The notes under the pieces were generated by a model. The model worked only from the letters and a program-made list of their open reading frames with translations. It made no database searches and was not told the origin of the DNA. A program made the translations under genes and the position numbers. From Phycisphaerales bacterium (lineage in GTDB: Bacteria; Planctomycetota; Phycisphaerae; Phycisphaerales; UBA1924), in contig JADYYE010000079.1 of the NCBI GenBank assembly GCA_020853815.1, positions 1 to 52,252 of the forward strand: DNA of 52,252 nt, written 5' to 3'. Shown one piece after another: positions 28,847 to 42,275 of this stretch. Positions within the stretch are counted from its first letter, which is position 1, and each line of letters begins with the position of its first letter.

Positions 28847-29818
28847 ATGAGTCAGCCAAGGCAACCATCTCAGCACGAACACACGCTGGAATACCGCGGC
28901 GTGTCGTTCTCGTACCCGGGCGTTGAGTCGCCGGCGCTCTCCTCGATCTCGTTCGCCGTTCACGCGGGCGAGCGGCTGGGCATCCTGGGGCCCAACGGCG
29001 GCGGCAAGAGCACGCTGCTCAAGCTCACGCTCGGGCTGCTCGACATGCAGGCGGGCGATATCCGCGTGTGCGGGCGCTCGCCGCGCGAGGCGCGCCGCGA
29101 GGGGCTCGTGGGCTATGTGCCGCAGAAGATCGACGCGGAGCTGGCGTTCCCGCTCTCGGTGCGGCAGGTCGTGCTGATGCCGCTGGTCGTGAACCTTGCG
29201 CCGTGGAGGCGTGCGCCGGTCGAGACGATCCGGCGCGCGGACGAGGCGATCTCGATGGTGGGGGCATCCGAACTTTCTGATCGCCCGATCGGCGCGCTCT
29301 CGGGCGGGCAGCTCCAGCGCGTGATGATCGCGCGGGCGATCGCGCCGCGCCCAACGCTCCTTTTGCTCGACGAGCCAACGGTCGGGATCGACGTCGCGGG
29401 CCAGCGCCGGTTCGCCGAGCTTCTCCAGTCGCTGCGCGAGCGCCTGGGCGTGACGATTGTCGTCGTGAGCCACGATATCCGCACGATTGCCGCGGGCTGC
29501 GACCGCGTCGCGTGCCTGGCGCGGACGCTGCACTTCCACGACGCGCCGAGCGGCCTCAGCCCCCAGGTGCTGGGCGAGGTCTTCCGCCACGACATCGCGG
29601 AGGTCTTCGGCGATGTCCACGTCGACGCCCACGCCGCGGCGAGCTGCCACGTGGATGCCGGCGATCACGCGCACCATCACTGCTGCGATCATCACGCGTC
29701 CTCGGGCGTCTCGCTGGTCGTGAGCGCCAAGCCCGCCAGCGCCGCCGGCCCGACGGGCGCGCCGGCGCTCGCGCCCGGCGCATCCGATCACCAGGAGACG
29801 CCGCGTGCGAACGCTTGA
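28847..29818 (+). CDS. znuC: Zinc ABC transporter ATP-binding protein with His/Cys-rich tail
   Basis: The protein has 323 residues. The ABC signature is complete: Walker A GPNGGGKST (48-56), LSGGQLQR (151-158), Walker B LLLLDEPTVG (D175-E176) and the switch His in VVSHD. ZnuC proteins usually end near 250 residues. Here about 70 more follow, containing HVDAHAAASCHVDAGDHAHH and CCDHH, a likely zinc-binding tail. Its end overlaps the permease start by 14 bp. It powers zinc uptake at the inner membrane. Confidence 0.88.
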   Translation: MSQPRQPSQHEHTLEYRGVSFSYPGVESPALSSISFAVHAGERLGILGPNGGGKSTLLKLTLGLLDMQAGDIRVCGRSPREARREGLVGYVPQKIDAELAFPLSVRQVVLMPLVVNLAPWRRAPVETIRRADEAISMVGASELSDRPIGALSGGQLQRVMIARAIAPRPTLLLLDEPTVGIDVAGQRRFAELLQSLRERLGVTIVVVSHDIRTIAAGCDRVACLARTLHFHDAPSGLSPQVLGEVFRHDIAEVFGDVHVDAHAAASCHVDAGDHAHHHCCDHHASSGVSLVVSAKPASAAGPTGAPALAPGASDHQETPRANA

Positions 29819-30710
29819 GTATCTCGGTGATCCGGTGATGCGCGGGCTGTTCCTGCCCGGGATCGTGACGGGCGTCGCGATCGCGATCGTGTGCGCGTGC
29901 CTGGCGGTGCTTGTCGTCCTCAAGCGCATGAGCTTCATCGGCCAGGGCGTCAGCCACGCGGCGTTCGGCGGCATGGGTGTCGCCGCGTTCCTCGGGCTCA
30001 CGGGCGCGTCGCTCTCGGCGGGCGAGGCGGTCGGGCAGTTCTCGATCATCCTGGCGTTCTGCCTCGCGGCCGCCATGCTCGTTGCCGCGATGAGCGCCCG
30101 GCGCGGCACGTCGGCCGACACCGCGATCGGCATCGTGCTCGTCGCATCGATGACGCTCGGCGCGATCCTCATGCACGCGGCGTTCAAGCGTCAGGGCTCG
30201 CAGGGGCCCGGCTGGGAATCGGTCCTCTTCGGCGCGATCCTCAGCGTCGGCTGGTCCGACGCGATCGTCGCGGTCATTGTCTCGCTGGTGATCCTCGTTG
30301 TGCTGTGGTGGGAGCGTCGCAAACTGATCTTCTGGGCGTTCGACGAGACCAGCGCTCCGGCGTTCGGCGTCCCGCCGCGCTCGCCGCGGATCGTGCTGAT
30401 GGTGCTGCTCTGCCTTGCGATCGTGACGGCGATGAAGCTGGCGGGCGTGGTGCTGGCGACCGCGGTGCTGGTGCTCCCCGGCGCGACGGCGCTTTCGCTC
30501 TCGCGCCGGCTCTCGCACGTGATCACGATCAGCGTCGGCTCGTCGCTGGTGGCGCTGGTGCTGGGGCTGGTCGCGAGCATGGAGCTTGATTGGCCCCCCG
30601 GCGCGTGCATCGTCGGCGCGATGACGTCGATCTATGCCGGGGCGCGCCTCGCGAGCTGGGTGCGCACCACGCGCGAAGGCGGCACGCCCGGCGCTGGGGC
30701 GGAGGCGTGA
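29805..30710 (+). CDS. znuB: Zinc ABC transporter permease
   Basis: The protein has 301 residues from GTG29805, preceded by CCAGGAGAC. It has about eight hydrophobic helices and the ABC-3 family pattern MSFIGQGVSHAAFGGMGVAAFLG, plus KLAGVVLATAVLVLPGATA near the C-terminus. It forms the membrane channel for the upstream binding protein and ATPase. The substrate is most likely zinc, given the His-rich partners; manganese cannot be excluded from the permease alone. Confidence 0.88.
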   Translation: MRTLEYLGDPVMRGLFLPGIVTGVAIAIVCACLAVLVVLKRMSFIGQGVSHAAFGGMGVAAFLGLTGASLSAGEAVGQFSIILAFCLAAAMLVAAMSARRGTSADTAIGIVLVASMTLGAILMHAAFKRQGSQGPGWESVLFGAILSVGWSDAIVAVIVSLVILVVLWWERRKLIFWAFDETSAPAFGVPPRSPRIVLMVLLCLAIVTAMKLAGVVLATAVLVLPGATALSLSRRLSHVITISVGSSLVALVLGLVASMELDWPPGACIVGAMTSIYAGARLASWVRTTREGGTPGAGAEA

Positions 30711-30796
30711 GCGGGCGTTGAGAAGTGCTGGTTAGGACGCCGGACCTGAGGAGTCTTCGACGAAGGTCCGGGTCGATCACACCCTACGATCGCCGC

Positions 30797-30982
30797 ATGA
30801 AAGCCGAGACGCTGCTGGCGGAACTGAACCGGATGCGCAAGGACCTTGGCGAGGACAAAGGCGACCTTGAGTGGCTCGCGATCCACCACGCCTTCTGCTT
30901 CATCTCGTACAAGATGAGCGACTTCCAGAAGTACGTCGATCAGGAGGCGGGCAAGGGGGCGTTCAGCGAGGTGGAGGAGTAG
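30797..30982 (+). CDS. Small acidic protein of unknown function
   Basis: The protein has 61 residues from ATG30797. The sequence is helical and acidic (LLAELNRMRKDLGEDKGDLEWLAIHHAF; MSDFQKYVDQEAG). An upstream in-frame start at 30725 exists, but its extra residues are Arg-rich and look non-coding. It lies convergent with the DUF2971 gene, leaving only two bases between the stops. Confidence 0.6.
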   Translation: MKAETLLAELNRMRKDLGEDKGDLEWLAIHHAFCFISYKMSDFQKYVDQEAGKGAFSEVEE

Positions 30983-30984
30983 GC

Positions 30985-31917
30985 TCAACCTCTCGAGTTG
31001 CCTGGATTCAATTCATGGATTGAAATGTGGAATTGTGGGATGTCGAGACGAGCGGCCCGAACCAGAACTCCGGGATTGCCCTGCTTTGCGACGGCCTCCC
31101 ATGTTGTGAACTCTTGTGGATTTGTGCGTACCCCGCAGATGATCTCGGTGAGTGCGTTTGGGGAGTACTCGACGTCAACGTACCCTTGAGCGGACGATCT
31201 TCTCGGCGAGATGGTCGCTCGCCACTCCCTTTCATACTGCCAGTGGACCGATTTGGTCAGCAAGAGCTTTCGAGCCTTGTCTTGCGCAGGGGGAACGTGT
31301 TGAATTTGCTGGACTAGCTCTTCATTGAACCGCTCCCAGTCGACGATTTCAGGGGCACAATCGGCGTACTCAACCTGCCACAATGCCGCGTCCATGGACT
31401 CGCGAAGTTGTTTGGAGTCGAAACCCAAGACTACGCCTTGGTGCGCAAGTGCATAGTGACTCCACATGAGCATGGAATCGGGCGACTCCGATAAGCAGAG
31501 CATCTTGTTGTCGTTGTTGATGTTGTCGACAATCTTCTGCCCTATTGCCGTGGGGTCGGTGACTTCTAGAAGGCGTGCGACTTCCTGTTCAATACCCGAC
31601 TCTCGCCGCTCTGTAGGCAATTTGCTGAGCTTTGAGATCGTCTCGCTGAAGTGCTTCCTCGCACCTTCAGAAGCTCGTGCGTGTAGCGGACGTTTCCCTG
31701 TGAGAATTGAGCGGAGAACGTCTTCACGGTGAGCCCTGCCTTCTGATGTCGAAAGTCTAAAAAGGGGATCAACTTGGCCATCGCACGGATCGTTGAAATC
31801 TCGGGGAGCGCGAAATCGGAGCCTCCGAAGGCCGAGCACCGCTCGCACTCCTTCGGGTGAAAGGTACTTGTACAGCGTCTTCGGCGTTTCCACCTTCGCT
31901 GCTGGCTCTTCAGGCAT
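30985..31917 (-). CDS. DUF2971 family protein
   Basis: The protein has 310 residues and starts 14 bp after the gyrB stop, so it is probably co-transcribed with it. The N-terminus TLYKYLSPEGVRAVLGLRRLRFRAPRDFNDPCDG is the DUF2971 hallmark (KY/F…L…F.SP..FNDP.D). Further typical points are the segment KMLCLSESPDSMLMWSHYA (C-x-S…..MW-x-HYA), GVVLGFDS, and W-x-YEREWR. The fold resembles ADP-ribosyl or nuclease-like effectors in some predictions, but no function is established. Base composition is less GC-rich than gyrB, suggesting a later insertion. Confidence 0.85.
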   Translation of the reverse strand: MPEEPAAKVETPKTLYKYLSPEGVRAVLGLRRLRFRAPRDFNDPCDGQVDPLFRLSTSEGRAHREDVLRSILTGKRPLHARASEGARKHFSETISKLSKLPTERRESGIEQEVARLLEVTDPTAIGQKIVDNINNDNKMLCLSESPDSMLMWSHYALAHQGVVLGFDSKQLRESMDAALWQVEYADCAPEIVDWERFNEELVQQIQHVPPAQDKARKLLLTKSVHWQYEREWRATISPRRSSAQGYVDVEYSPNALTEIICGVRTNPQEFTTWEAVAKQGNPGVLVRAARLDIPQFHISIHELNPGNSRG

Positions 31918-31930
31918 TCACGGCCCCCGC

Positions 31931-35902
<3,972 letters not shown>

Positions 35903-35916
<14 letters not shown>

Positions 35917-37963
35917 ATGCGTCCCTTCCTTGTTGTTGCTTGTCGCATTCGTCAACACGGCGTTCGCATCAATCAAGGTTGAGTTCAAGACGACAGGCAG
36001 CTTCACAGACATCACGTCGGCGGTCACCATCAGCGGCACCAACGTGACCATCAATTCGCCAAGCTCGGGCACCTACCGCATTTCCCGGACTGACGCCGGG
36101 AATCTGGGCGTTGTCACCTTCGCTTCCGCAAACAAGACCATCAACCTGCTCCTGTCAACTAGCGCAGAGGCCTTCGACACAGACCAGAGACTTGTATCGT
36201 CTGGTTGCACGAACTGGAGCGGCTTGATGCCCGGCCAAACCAATCAAGTGAGTGTTCAGGCGACGATCGAGGGCAATCTGACCGGCGCGGTCAGCGCCTA
36301 CCGCATCTATCGCATCGATGCTTTCGGTGCGATCAACGCGGACGTTTCTCAGGCGTCGACCAGCGCGTCGGCCGTGCTCTACGCGATCCAGGCCGGAGCA
36401 GACTCCTCACCCAACCAGGCAATCACGTCGACCATTTCGTCGGCTGGCGGTGAAATCAGGCTGGTGTCATGCACCGGCGACTTCACCGGAAGCATCACGG
36501 CCGACGGTTCCAGCGCGAGAATTGCTGAGCTTGCAGTCCAGGGCAATCTCACCGGCGACGCCACCAAGGTGATCTATGCCAAAGACGGCACAATCGGCAG
36601 GATCAACGTCACCGGCTACATCGAGTACGCGCTGAGGTCGCTCGGCGAGCCGAACATCTGGTGTCGCTACGGCATCGACTCCATCGAGGCCGACTCAATC
36701 AAGCTCGCCAAGATCAGCGCCGAGTTCAACGGCAACATCAACGACCCGAACCAGCTCCACAATGACGGACGCATCAAGTATCTGACCACCCATACCGGCG
36801 AATGCAACGCGATCATCCAGGCTTCCACGATCGGCGCATCCAGCCAAGAGTTCGGCGTCTTCATCGCGGGCGACCTGACACGCGAACTCGGCTATAACAA
36901 TGCTGGCAACTATGCAACGAACGGCACATGGCTGACGATCACCAAGCCGATCTACGTCGGAGGGAGTGTCAACGTTTCGAGCGGCGCGGCGATGACCATC
37001 GACTGCGGCTTCAACAGCATCATGTACATCGACCAGTCGCTCTACGACGACATCCATTTCCGCAACGCCTGCGGGCTGGCCGGCCAGATCATCATCAACG
37101 CCGCCAACAACAGCGGAACCTGGGCTTCCGGGGACATCGTCTTCTACGGGCGCAAGTCCGACAGCACTTGGCCGGAAACTCAGCGGCTTCAATCCACGAA
37201 CCCGGAGTACACGCAGACTTCGACCGACTTGGGCGGCGGCGCCGTCGGCGTGGTGCCATTCAAGCTTCACAACAACGACTGCACGCCCGTGAACAACGCT
37301 TCCTCTCACGGTTGGCTGCTGGTCACCGAGTTCAAGCGTCCAAACCCGAGCGGCGTTGACCCGAAGTCGATCAAGCTCCGCTTCTATGGGCCGGTTCGCA
37401 CCGACGCGGCCGCGGAAGACGAGTTCCAGCCCGTCATCATCGAGCAATTGCCCGATGGCGGCAATCCGATCGATCTCACGGAGAGTTGCGACATTCTCGT
37501 GAAGCGAAACTCCGATCCGGGTTGGTCACGCGAGATCGAGATCACAGGCAAGGAGGGCAGGGGATTCCTTCACGGCATATACCGCATCACACCCCGCACG
37601 ACCGGAACGGGACGCTTGTATTGCGATCAACTCTTCTTGGAGACGCCGCCGAGCGTTTCGTCGTTCACCTACTGGATCGATCTGCTTGAAGACTGCGACG
37701 AGAACGGCGTGGGCGACCTGGAAGAGATCGACTCGCATCCGTGGTGGGTCGACTTCCCTGAGAACGGCCGTCTGGATCGCTGCGAATGGACTGGATGTTC
37801 CGCCGACGTGAACCACGACGGCTTCGTGAACGGCGATGACTACGATCTGTTTTCTGACTGGTTTGATACTGGGAACGGAAACGCCGACTACAACTACGAC
37901 AGCTTCGTGAACGCCGAAGACTACGACGCTTTCGCCAATGACTATGAGTCCGCTTGCCAATAG
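35903..37963 (+). CDS. Secreted beta-rich protein with C-terminal GC-type dockerin-like repeats
   Basis: The protein has 686 residues. The N-terminus is a signal peptide (LLLLVAFVNTAFAS). The long middle is Ser/Thr/Gly/Asn-rich with repeated beta-strand motifs (NLTGDATKVIYAKDGTIGRINV), suggesting a beta-helix. The last 60 residues hold two Ca-binding loops: DVNHDGFVNGDDYDLF and DYNYDSFVNAEDYDAF, ending in a Cys. This matches dockerin-like anchoring domains of Phycisphaerae. Translation is coupled to the SUMF1-domain gene. Likely extracellular or envelope-bound; partner unknown. Confidence 0.8.
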
Positions 37964-38004
37964 CCCGGTCGTTGGTGTCGCGGAGCGGAAGTGTCGTTGA
38001 TCCC

Positions 38005-38030
38005 AACCCGAGGCCCCGCCTCGGGTTCTT
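38005..38030 (+). terminator. Rho-independent-like terminator
   Basis: AACCCGAGG pairs with CCTCGGGTT around CCCCG (38005-38027), followed by CTT. It lies 41 bp after the dockerin gene stop and closes the SUMF1-dockerin operon. Confidence 0.65.
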
Positions 38031-38076
38031 CGTGCGCGTGCCAATCTGGCCGTCGTAACTGTAGAATGTCCACCGC

Positions 38077-39018
38077 ATGACCTTCCCCGATCCCATCCCG
38101 CCCGGGCCGCTCGATCCCCTCAACGACGCGCTGCCCGACTTCGACCGCACCATTCACTGGGCGGCCAAGGGCGTCTCGCCCTTCAAGGCGTTCCTTTCCG
38201 ACAAGTCCAACGTTCACGACGCGATGGCCCAGCTCCCGATCTGGATGCTGATGGGCATGACCGCCGCGATCGTCTCGATCGGGCAGCTTGTCTTGCCGCG
38301 CTTGGGGATCCGTCCGTGGTCGGTGTGGACCATCTCGGGGGTGTCGGCCGTGATCGCGATGCTGCTCGGCCTGCGCAAGATCAGGGGCTGGGGGCGGCCG
38401 CGCCCGACGTTCGGCGCGCCCAACATCGAAACCGATCCTCGCTATCGCGTCCGCGCGATCGGCGATGTCAACGCGCTCGGGCCGCTCCACGCGGCGTTCG
38501 ATCCCGGGCGCGACAGCGGCTTTGACCCCGCGGTCTACTTCGCGTTCTTCGCCGTCGCGCCCCGCAAGCGCACGTTCGTGTGGTTCTGGGTGCTTGTGAC
38601 GGCGTTGTGGGCGGGGTGGTTTGCGTGGCAGATGGCGAGCGGGTTTCGAACGCACATCGCCTCGCTCGAGATGATGGGGATCGCGGGAGGCCTGGCGATC
38701 CTCTGGGCCGCGTGCCTGCCGGTGTATTTCCGCGTCTCGCCGGGCAGGCTGGAGGTGATGCGCGCGGGGTTTCTCGGGCGCAGCTTCTCGGTGAGCGAGT
38801 CGCACGATCTTCGCGTGCTGCGCGTCACGATCGAGGCGGCCGGCCGCGCGATCTACCTCACGCGCTCGGTGGAAGACGGCGAGAGCCACGGGGGAGAGAC
38901 TCCGGTGGCGCGATTCTCGTATCGAAACGTGCCGCGCGGCACGGAGTTCGCCGCGATGCTCCTCTCGGCCGCGACGTGCTCGGCCAGGGCGCCCGCTCTG
39001 CCGACCGAGCGATTGTAA
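38077..39018 (+). CDS. Membrane protein of unknown function
   Basis: The protein has 313 residues. Two pairs of hydrophobic helices are visible (about 50-90: LPIWMLMGMTAAIVSIGQLVL and WTISGVSAVIAMLLGL; about 165-225: FVWFWVLVTALWAGWFAW and MMGIAGGLAILWAACLPVYF). A C-terminal soluble domain resembles bacterial PH-like folds (YFRVSPGRLEVMRAGFLGRSFSV, LRVLRVTIEAAGRAIYLTR). No family assigned with certainty. Single gene after a terminator. Confidence 0.7.
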   Translation: MTFPDPIPPGPLDPLNDALPDFDRTIHWAAKGVSPFKAFLSDKSNVHDAMAQLPIWMLMGMTAAIVSIGQLVLPRLGIRPWSVWTISGVSAVIAMLLGLRKIRGWGRPRPTFGAPNIETDPRYRVRAIGDVNALGPLHAAFDPGRDSGFDPAVYFAFFAVAPRKRTFVWFWVLVTALWAGWFAWQMASGFRTHIASLEMMGIAGGLAILWAACLPVYFRVSPGRLEVMRAGFLGRSFSVSESHDLRVLRVTIEAAGRAIYLTRSVEDGESHGGETPVARFSYRNVPRGTEFAAMLLSAATCSARAPALPTERL

Positions 39019-39070
39019 CCGCTTGTAAGAAATACGACATCGAGATAAGCTGTGCGGCAAGGAGTCTCTC

Positions 39071-40117
39071 ATGGCCAAGAAGTCATCGCGCCGAGCCGGT
39101 CGCAGAGTCGCGAAAAAACGATCATCGCCCCGCGGGCTCGCCCGGCCCCCGCGCGTGAAGCCCTCGCCCGCCAGGCCCGCTTCCGGCGAGCCTCCGAAGC
39201 GTGCGAGCACACGCTCCGCGGCCGCGCGAGCGTCGTCCGGCGCGTTCGCGTTCACCGGCGGCCTTCTCTCGCCCGAGGCCGTGCGTGACATCAAGCTCTC
39301 GTGCAAGGCGTCGTCGTGGGCCTCGCCCCCAGCGGTCCCCTCGCCCCGCGCTCGCACGCTCGGCTACGACGACACCGGCGAGCCGACCCACCGTCCCATC
39401 ATCGTTGCCGAGGGCGATTCGTGGTTCGACTATCCCCCCGGCGTCGACATCCTCAATTGGATGCACGTCGATCATGGATACAGCGTGCAACAGTTCAGCC
39501 ACTACGGCGACACGCTCGAGAACATGATCTACGGCGAGCCCGCCGCGCCCACCAAGCCCACCGATTTCCTCATTCGCGCCATCGAGCACCACCGCCCGCG
39601 CGCGTTCCTCTTTTCCGGCGGCGGCAACGACGTCGCCGGGCCCGAGCTCCGCCCCTTCCTCAACCACGCGCAATCCGGCCTCCCGCCGCTGCGCCTCGAT
39701 TACGCCGAACAGGTCTTCAACGAGAACGTGCGCCGCGCGTACGAGCACCTGCTCGACGCGTTTCAAGGTTCCAACATCACCACGCCCGTGCTGGCGCACG
39801 GCTATGCCTATCCCATTCCTGATGGTCGCTCCGTCAAGCTTCTCATCTGGCGCATCGCCGGCCCGTGGTTGAAGCCCCACTTCGACGAGAAGCAGTGGGG
39901 ACGCCGCGAAGCGAGCCAGACCATGCGCACGCTGATCGACATGTTCAACGACATGCTCGCCGACCTGGCGAGCGACTACCCGGGGCGCTTCCACCACGTC
40001 GATCTGCGCGGCGAAGTGCGCGATGCCGACTGGGTCAACGAACTGCACGTCACCGACAAGTGCTATCGACGCATCGCGCGACGATTCGAAGGGGCGATCC
40101 AGAGCGTGATCAACTGA
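39071..40117 (+). CDS. SGNH/GDSL-like hydrolase with basic N-terminal extension
   Basis: The protein has 348 residues. Block I is EGDSWFDYP with likely nucleophile S117. The GGGNDVAGPEL segment matches block III (GxND), and DADWVNELHVT gives the catalytic D320 and H326. These residues define SGNH esterases/lipases. The first 60 residues are Lys/Arg/Pro/Ala-rich and probably disordered; no signal peptide is seen, so a cytoplasmic or DNA-associated place is possible. The substrate is unknown. Confidence 0.75.
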   Translation: MAKKSSRRAGRRVAKKRSSPRGLARPPRVKPSPARPASGEPPKRASTRSAAARASSGAFAFTGGLLSPEAVRDIKLSCKASSWASPPAVPSPRARTLGYDDTGEPTHRPIIVAEGDSWFDYPPGVDILNWMHVDHGYSVQQFSHYGDTLENMIYGEPAAPTKPTDFLIRAIEHHRPRAFLFSGGGNDVAGPELRPFLNHAQSGLPPLRLDYAEQVFNENVRRAYEHLLDAFQGSNITTPVLAHGYAYPIPDGRSVKLLIWRIAGPWLKPHFDEKQWGRREASQTMRTLIDMFNDMLADLASDYPGRFHHVDLRGEVRDADWVNELHVTDKCYRRIARRFEGAIQSVIN

Positions 40118-40158
40118 CGCCCGCGCCCGCCGAGTGACTTGATTCGCGCCGCGATGTC

Positions 40159-41439
40159 CTAGGGCTCGATCTTCACGACGCTGATCTTTTCGCACAGCAA
40201 TTCGTACAGCAGCGCGATGTCCTGGTCGCCCAGTCGCACGCAGCCCATGGATTTCTGCTGCCCGATCGAATCGGGCTCGATCGTGCCGTGCAGCCCGAAG
40301 CCCTTGTGGACCGCCGACGCGCCCACGCCCTCGATGCCCATCCAGAACTCGCCGATCGGGTTCTTGGGGTCGTCGTCGTCAAAGCGCTCGCCGGTCTTGG
40401 GGTTGGTCCAGTGCGGGTTGACCAGCTTGCTGGCGGGCTTGACGACAAACGTACCCGTCGGCGTGCCGTTCTCCGTGCCCAGCCCGACCTTGAACGACTT
40501 CACGAACGTCCAGGTCTCCTGGTCGTCGGGCGAGCCGGTGTAGAGGTCAAGGCGATACGCGGACTTGTTCACGACCGCGTGGAACGGCCCGCGCACGAGC
40601 TTGAGCTTCTGGCCCACCTTCAGCGCGCCGGGGTCCTTCAGGCCGTTGATCCGCTGGATCAGTCGCCAGTCGGTCGCCAGGTCGCGTTTGCGCGCGATCT
40701 TGATGAGGCTGTCTCCCGCCGCGACGGTGTACGTCTCGGTCAACGGGTCGCCCGCGACCACCTTGTTGGAGAAGACCAGTTCATCGCTGATCTTCGACAG
40801 CTTGTCGCGGAGCGAGTCGCGATCGCCCGCCACGCTGCGCGAATCGGCGAGCGCCTTGCTGAACAGGCCGCGGGCCGCGAGCAGGTCGCCGCTCGAGAAC
40901 TTGCGGTCTCCCTCGCTGATCCACTCGGAAACCGCGGAGCCCGAGATGCTGGGCGTGAGCGTGCTTGTCGGCGTCGTCGGCGTGGTGCTGGTGTTGGGCG
41001 CGTCCTTGTCCGTGGGCTTCACCTCGGGGTTCGCCTGCGGGTTCGCGACGTTGACCGGGTTGGGCTTGGTGCCGTCGGGCTTGTTCGCCTGCGGCTTGGG
41101 ATCGCCCGTCATCGAGAGCGAGGGCACGCTCGACGGGGGCTGGCCAACGCCCGGCGTCTCGGTCGGCCGCACCGGCTCGCTCGGGACACCCGCGTCGCCC
41201 TTCACGAACTCGTTCTTCTTCTCGGGCGGCGTGATCGCCGGCGGCGTGACTGTTCCGCCGGATTCCGTTCCCGCCTGCGCGGGAGTCGGCGTCTTCTTCA
41301 AGCTCCACACCGCGTAGGTTCCGCCCGCCGCCACGACGACCAGCGCCGCGACGATCAGGCCCGTGTTCCGCTGACGACGCTTGGCGGCAAAGCTGTGCGT
41401 GCTCCCCACCGAGTGCTCGATCTGAGATGGAAGTGCCAT
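40159..41439 (-). CDS. LysM domain L,D-transpeptidase
   Basis: The protein has 426 residues; CGGAAGG precedes ATG41439. One membrane helix (NTGLIVAALVVVAAGGTYAVW) is followed by a Pro/Thr-rich linker, a LysM motif (YTVAAGDSLIKIARKR…INGLKDPGALKVGQKLKLV), and a C-terminal YkuD domain with HGT and SMGCVRL (C400 as nucleophile). L,D-transpeptidases cross-link peptidoglycan or attach proteins to it, so it acts in the periplasm. The LysM would bind the glycan. Next gene downstream on the plus side converges. Confidence 0.9.
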   Translation of the reverse strand: MALPSQIEHSVGSTHSFAAKRRQRNTGLIVAALVVVAAGGTYAVWSLKKTPTPAQAGTESGGTVTPPAITPPEKKNEFVKGDAGVPSEPVRPTETPGVGQPPSSVPSLSMTGDPKPQANKPDGTKPNPVNVANPQANPEVKPTDKDAPNTSTTPTTPTSTLTPSISGSAVSEWISEGDRKFSSGDLLAARGLFSKALADSRSVAGDRDSLRDKLSKISDELVFSNKVVAGDPLTETYTVAAGDSLIKIARKRDLATDWRLIQRINGLKDPGALKVGQKLKLVRGPFHAVVNKSAYRLDLYTGSPDDQETWTFVKSFKVGLGTENGTPTGTFVVKPASKLVNPHWTNPKTGERFDDDDPKNPIGEFWMGIEGVGASAVHKGFGLHGTIEPDSIGQQKSMGCVRLGDQDIALLYELLCEKISVVKIEP

Positions 41440-41526
41440 GTCCGAACCTTCCGTGTTGCTCGCGCCCGCGCCCTGCCCGGGCCGGCGCCGTTCTGTTCCT
41501 CGGAGCGTTCCATCGCCCCGTTTCGT

Positions 41527-42147
41527 TCAGCCCGTCGGCGTGTCCGACGACCCGGACACATCCGCGACGATCGTTCGCGTCGGCGTGATCACCGCGTCCA
41601 CGAGCGCGTCGCGCTCGTCGCGCGGCACGCGATCGACGATCTGCGCGTCGAACGCCACGCCCACTCGGGCCGCCGTCAGCCCGGGTGTCGCGAAGAACCG
41701 ATCATAGAACCCGCCGCCGCGCCCCAGCCGCCCGCCATAGCCGTCAAATCCAAGGCCCGGCGTGATCACCAGGTCGATCGAGCCGACCTCCGCCGCGACG
41801 CAGGCCGCCTTGGGCTGGCGCAGGCCGCCCCGCGTCGTTTCCAGGTCGTCCGGATACCGCGTGACGCGCCGCGCGACCAGCTCGCGCTTCTCCCAGTCGA
41901 TCCAGGGAAGCACCGCCACCTGCCCGCTCTCCAGCGCCCGCTCGATGATCGGCGTCACGTCCGTCTCGCCCGACATCGGGGCGAACACCATCACGACCCT
42001 GGCGGCACGAACAAACTCCGACGACAGCACGCGCTGGCACAGGCGCGCCGACATCGCCGCCACCTCGTCGGGCGACAGCGCCTCCAACGATCGCGTCAGC
42101 GATCGCCGCATCGCTCGCTTGGTTTCCGCAAGATCGCTCACCCGCAA
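41527..42147 (-). CDS. 5-formyltetrahydrofolate cyclo-ligase
   Basis: The protein has about 206 residues. The C-terminal motif GLGFDGYGGRLGRGGGFYDRF is the family signature (ATP and folate binding); KRAMRRSLTRSL near the start fits the N-terminal helix. It converts 5-formyl-THF to 5,10-methenyl-THF using ATP, salvaging folate. The start is either TTG42147 or GTG42141, with GGGAG upstream suiting the first. No overlap with neighbours. Confidence 0.9.
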   Translation of the reverse strand: MRVSDLAETKRAMRRSLTRSLEALSPDEVAAMSARLCQRVLSSEFVRAARVVMVFAPMSGETDVTPIIERALESGQVAVLPWIDWEKRELVARRVTRYPDDLETTRGGLRQPKAACVAAEVGSIDLVITPGLGFDGYGGRLGRGGGFYDRFFATPGLTAARVGVAFDAQIVDRVPRDERDALVDAVITPTRTIVADVSGSSDTPTG

Positions 42148-42275
42148 CCGTCACTCCCGCCGCTCAATCGCCCGAAAAGTCCCCGGCCACAAAGCCCCTG
42201 TAAGCTGCCCCAGTCGCGCCCCGAGAATCGCGCGCGGTGCAACTGGAATAGATCGTCCATTCCCCGCGCCGGGCG

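Noticed and set aside
29848..30187. Long minus-strand frame opposite the znu operon
   Set aside because: It is Arg/His-rich shadow of strongly GC-biased genes, with no ribosome-binding site or recognisable domain; the plus-strand genes are clear transporter components.
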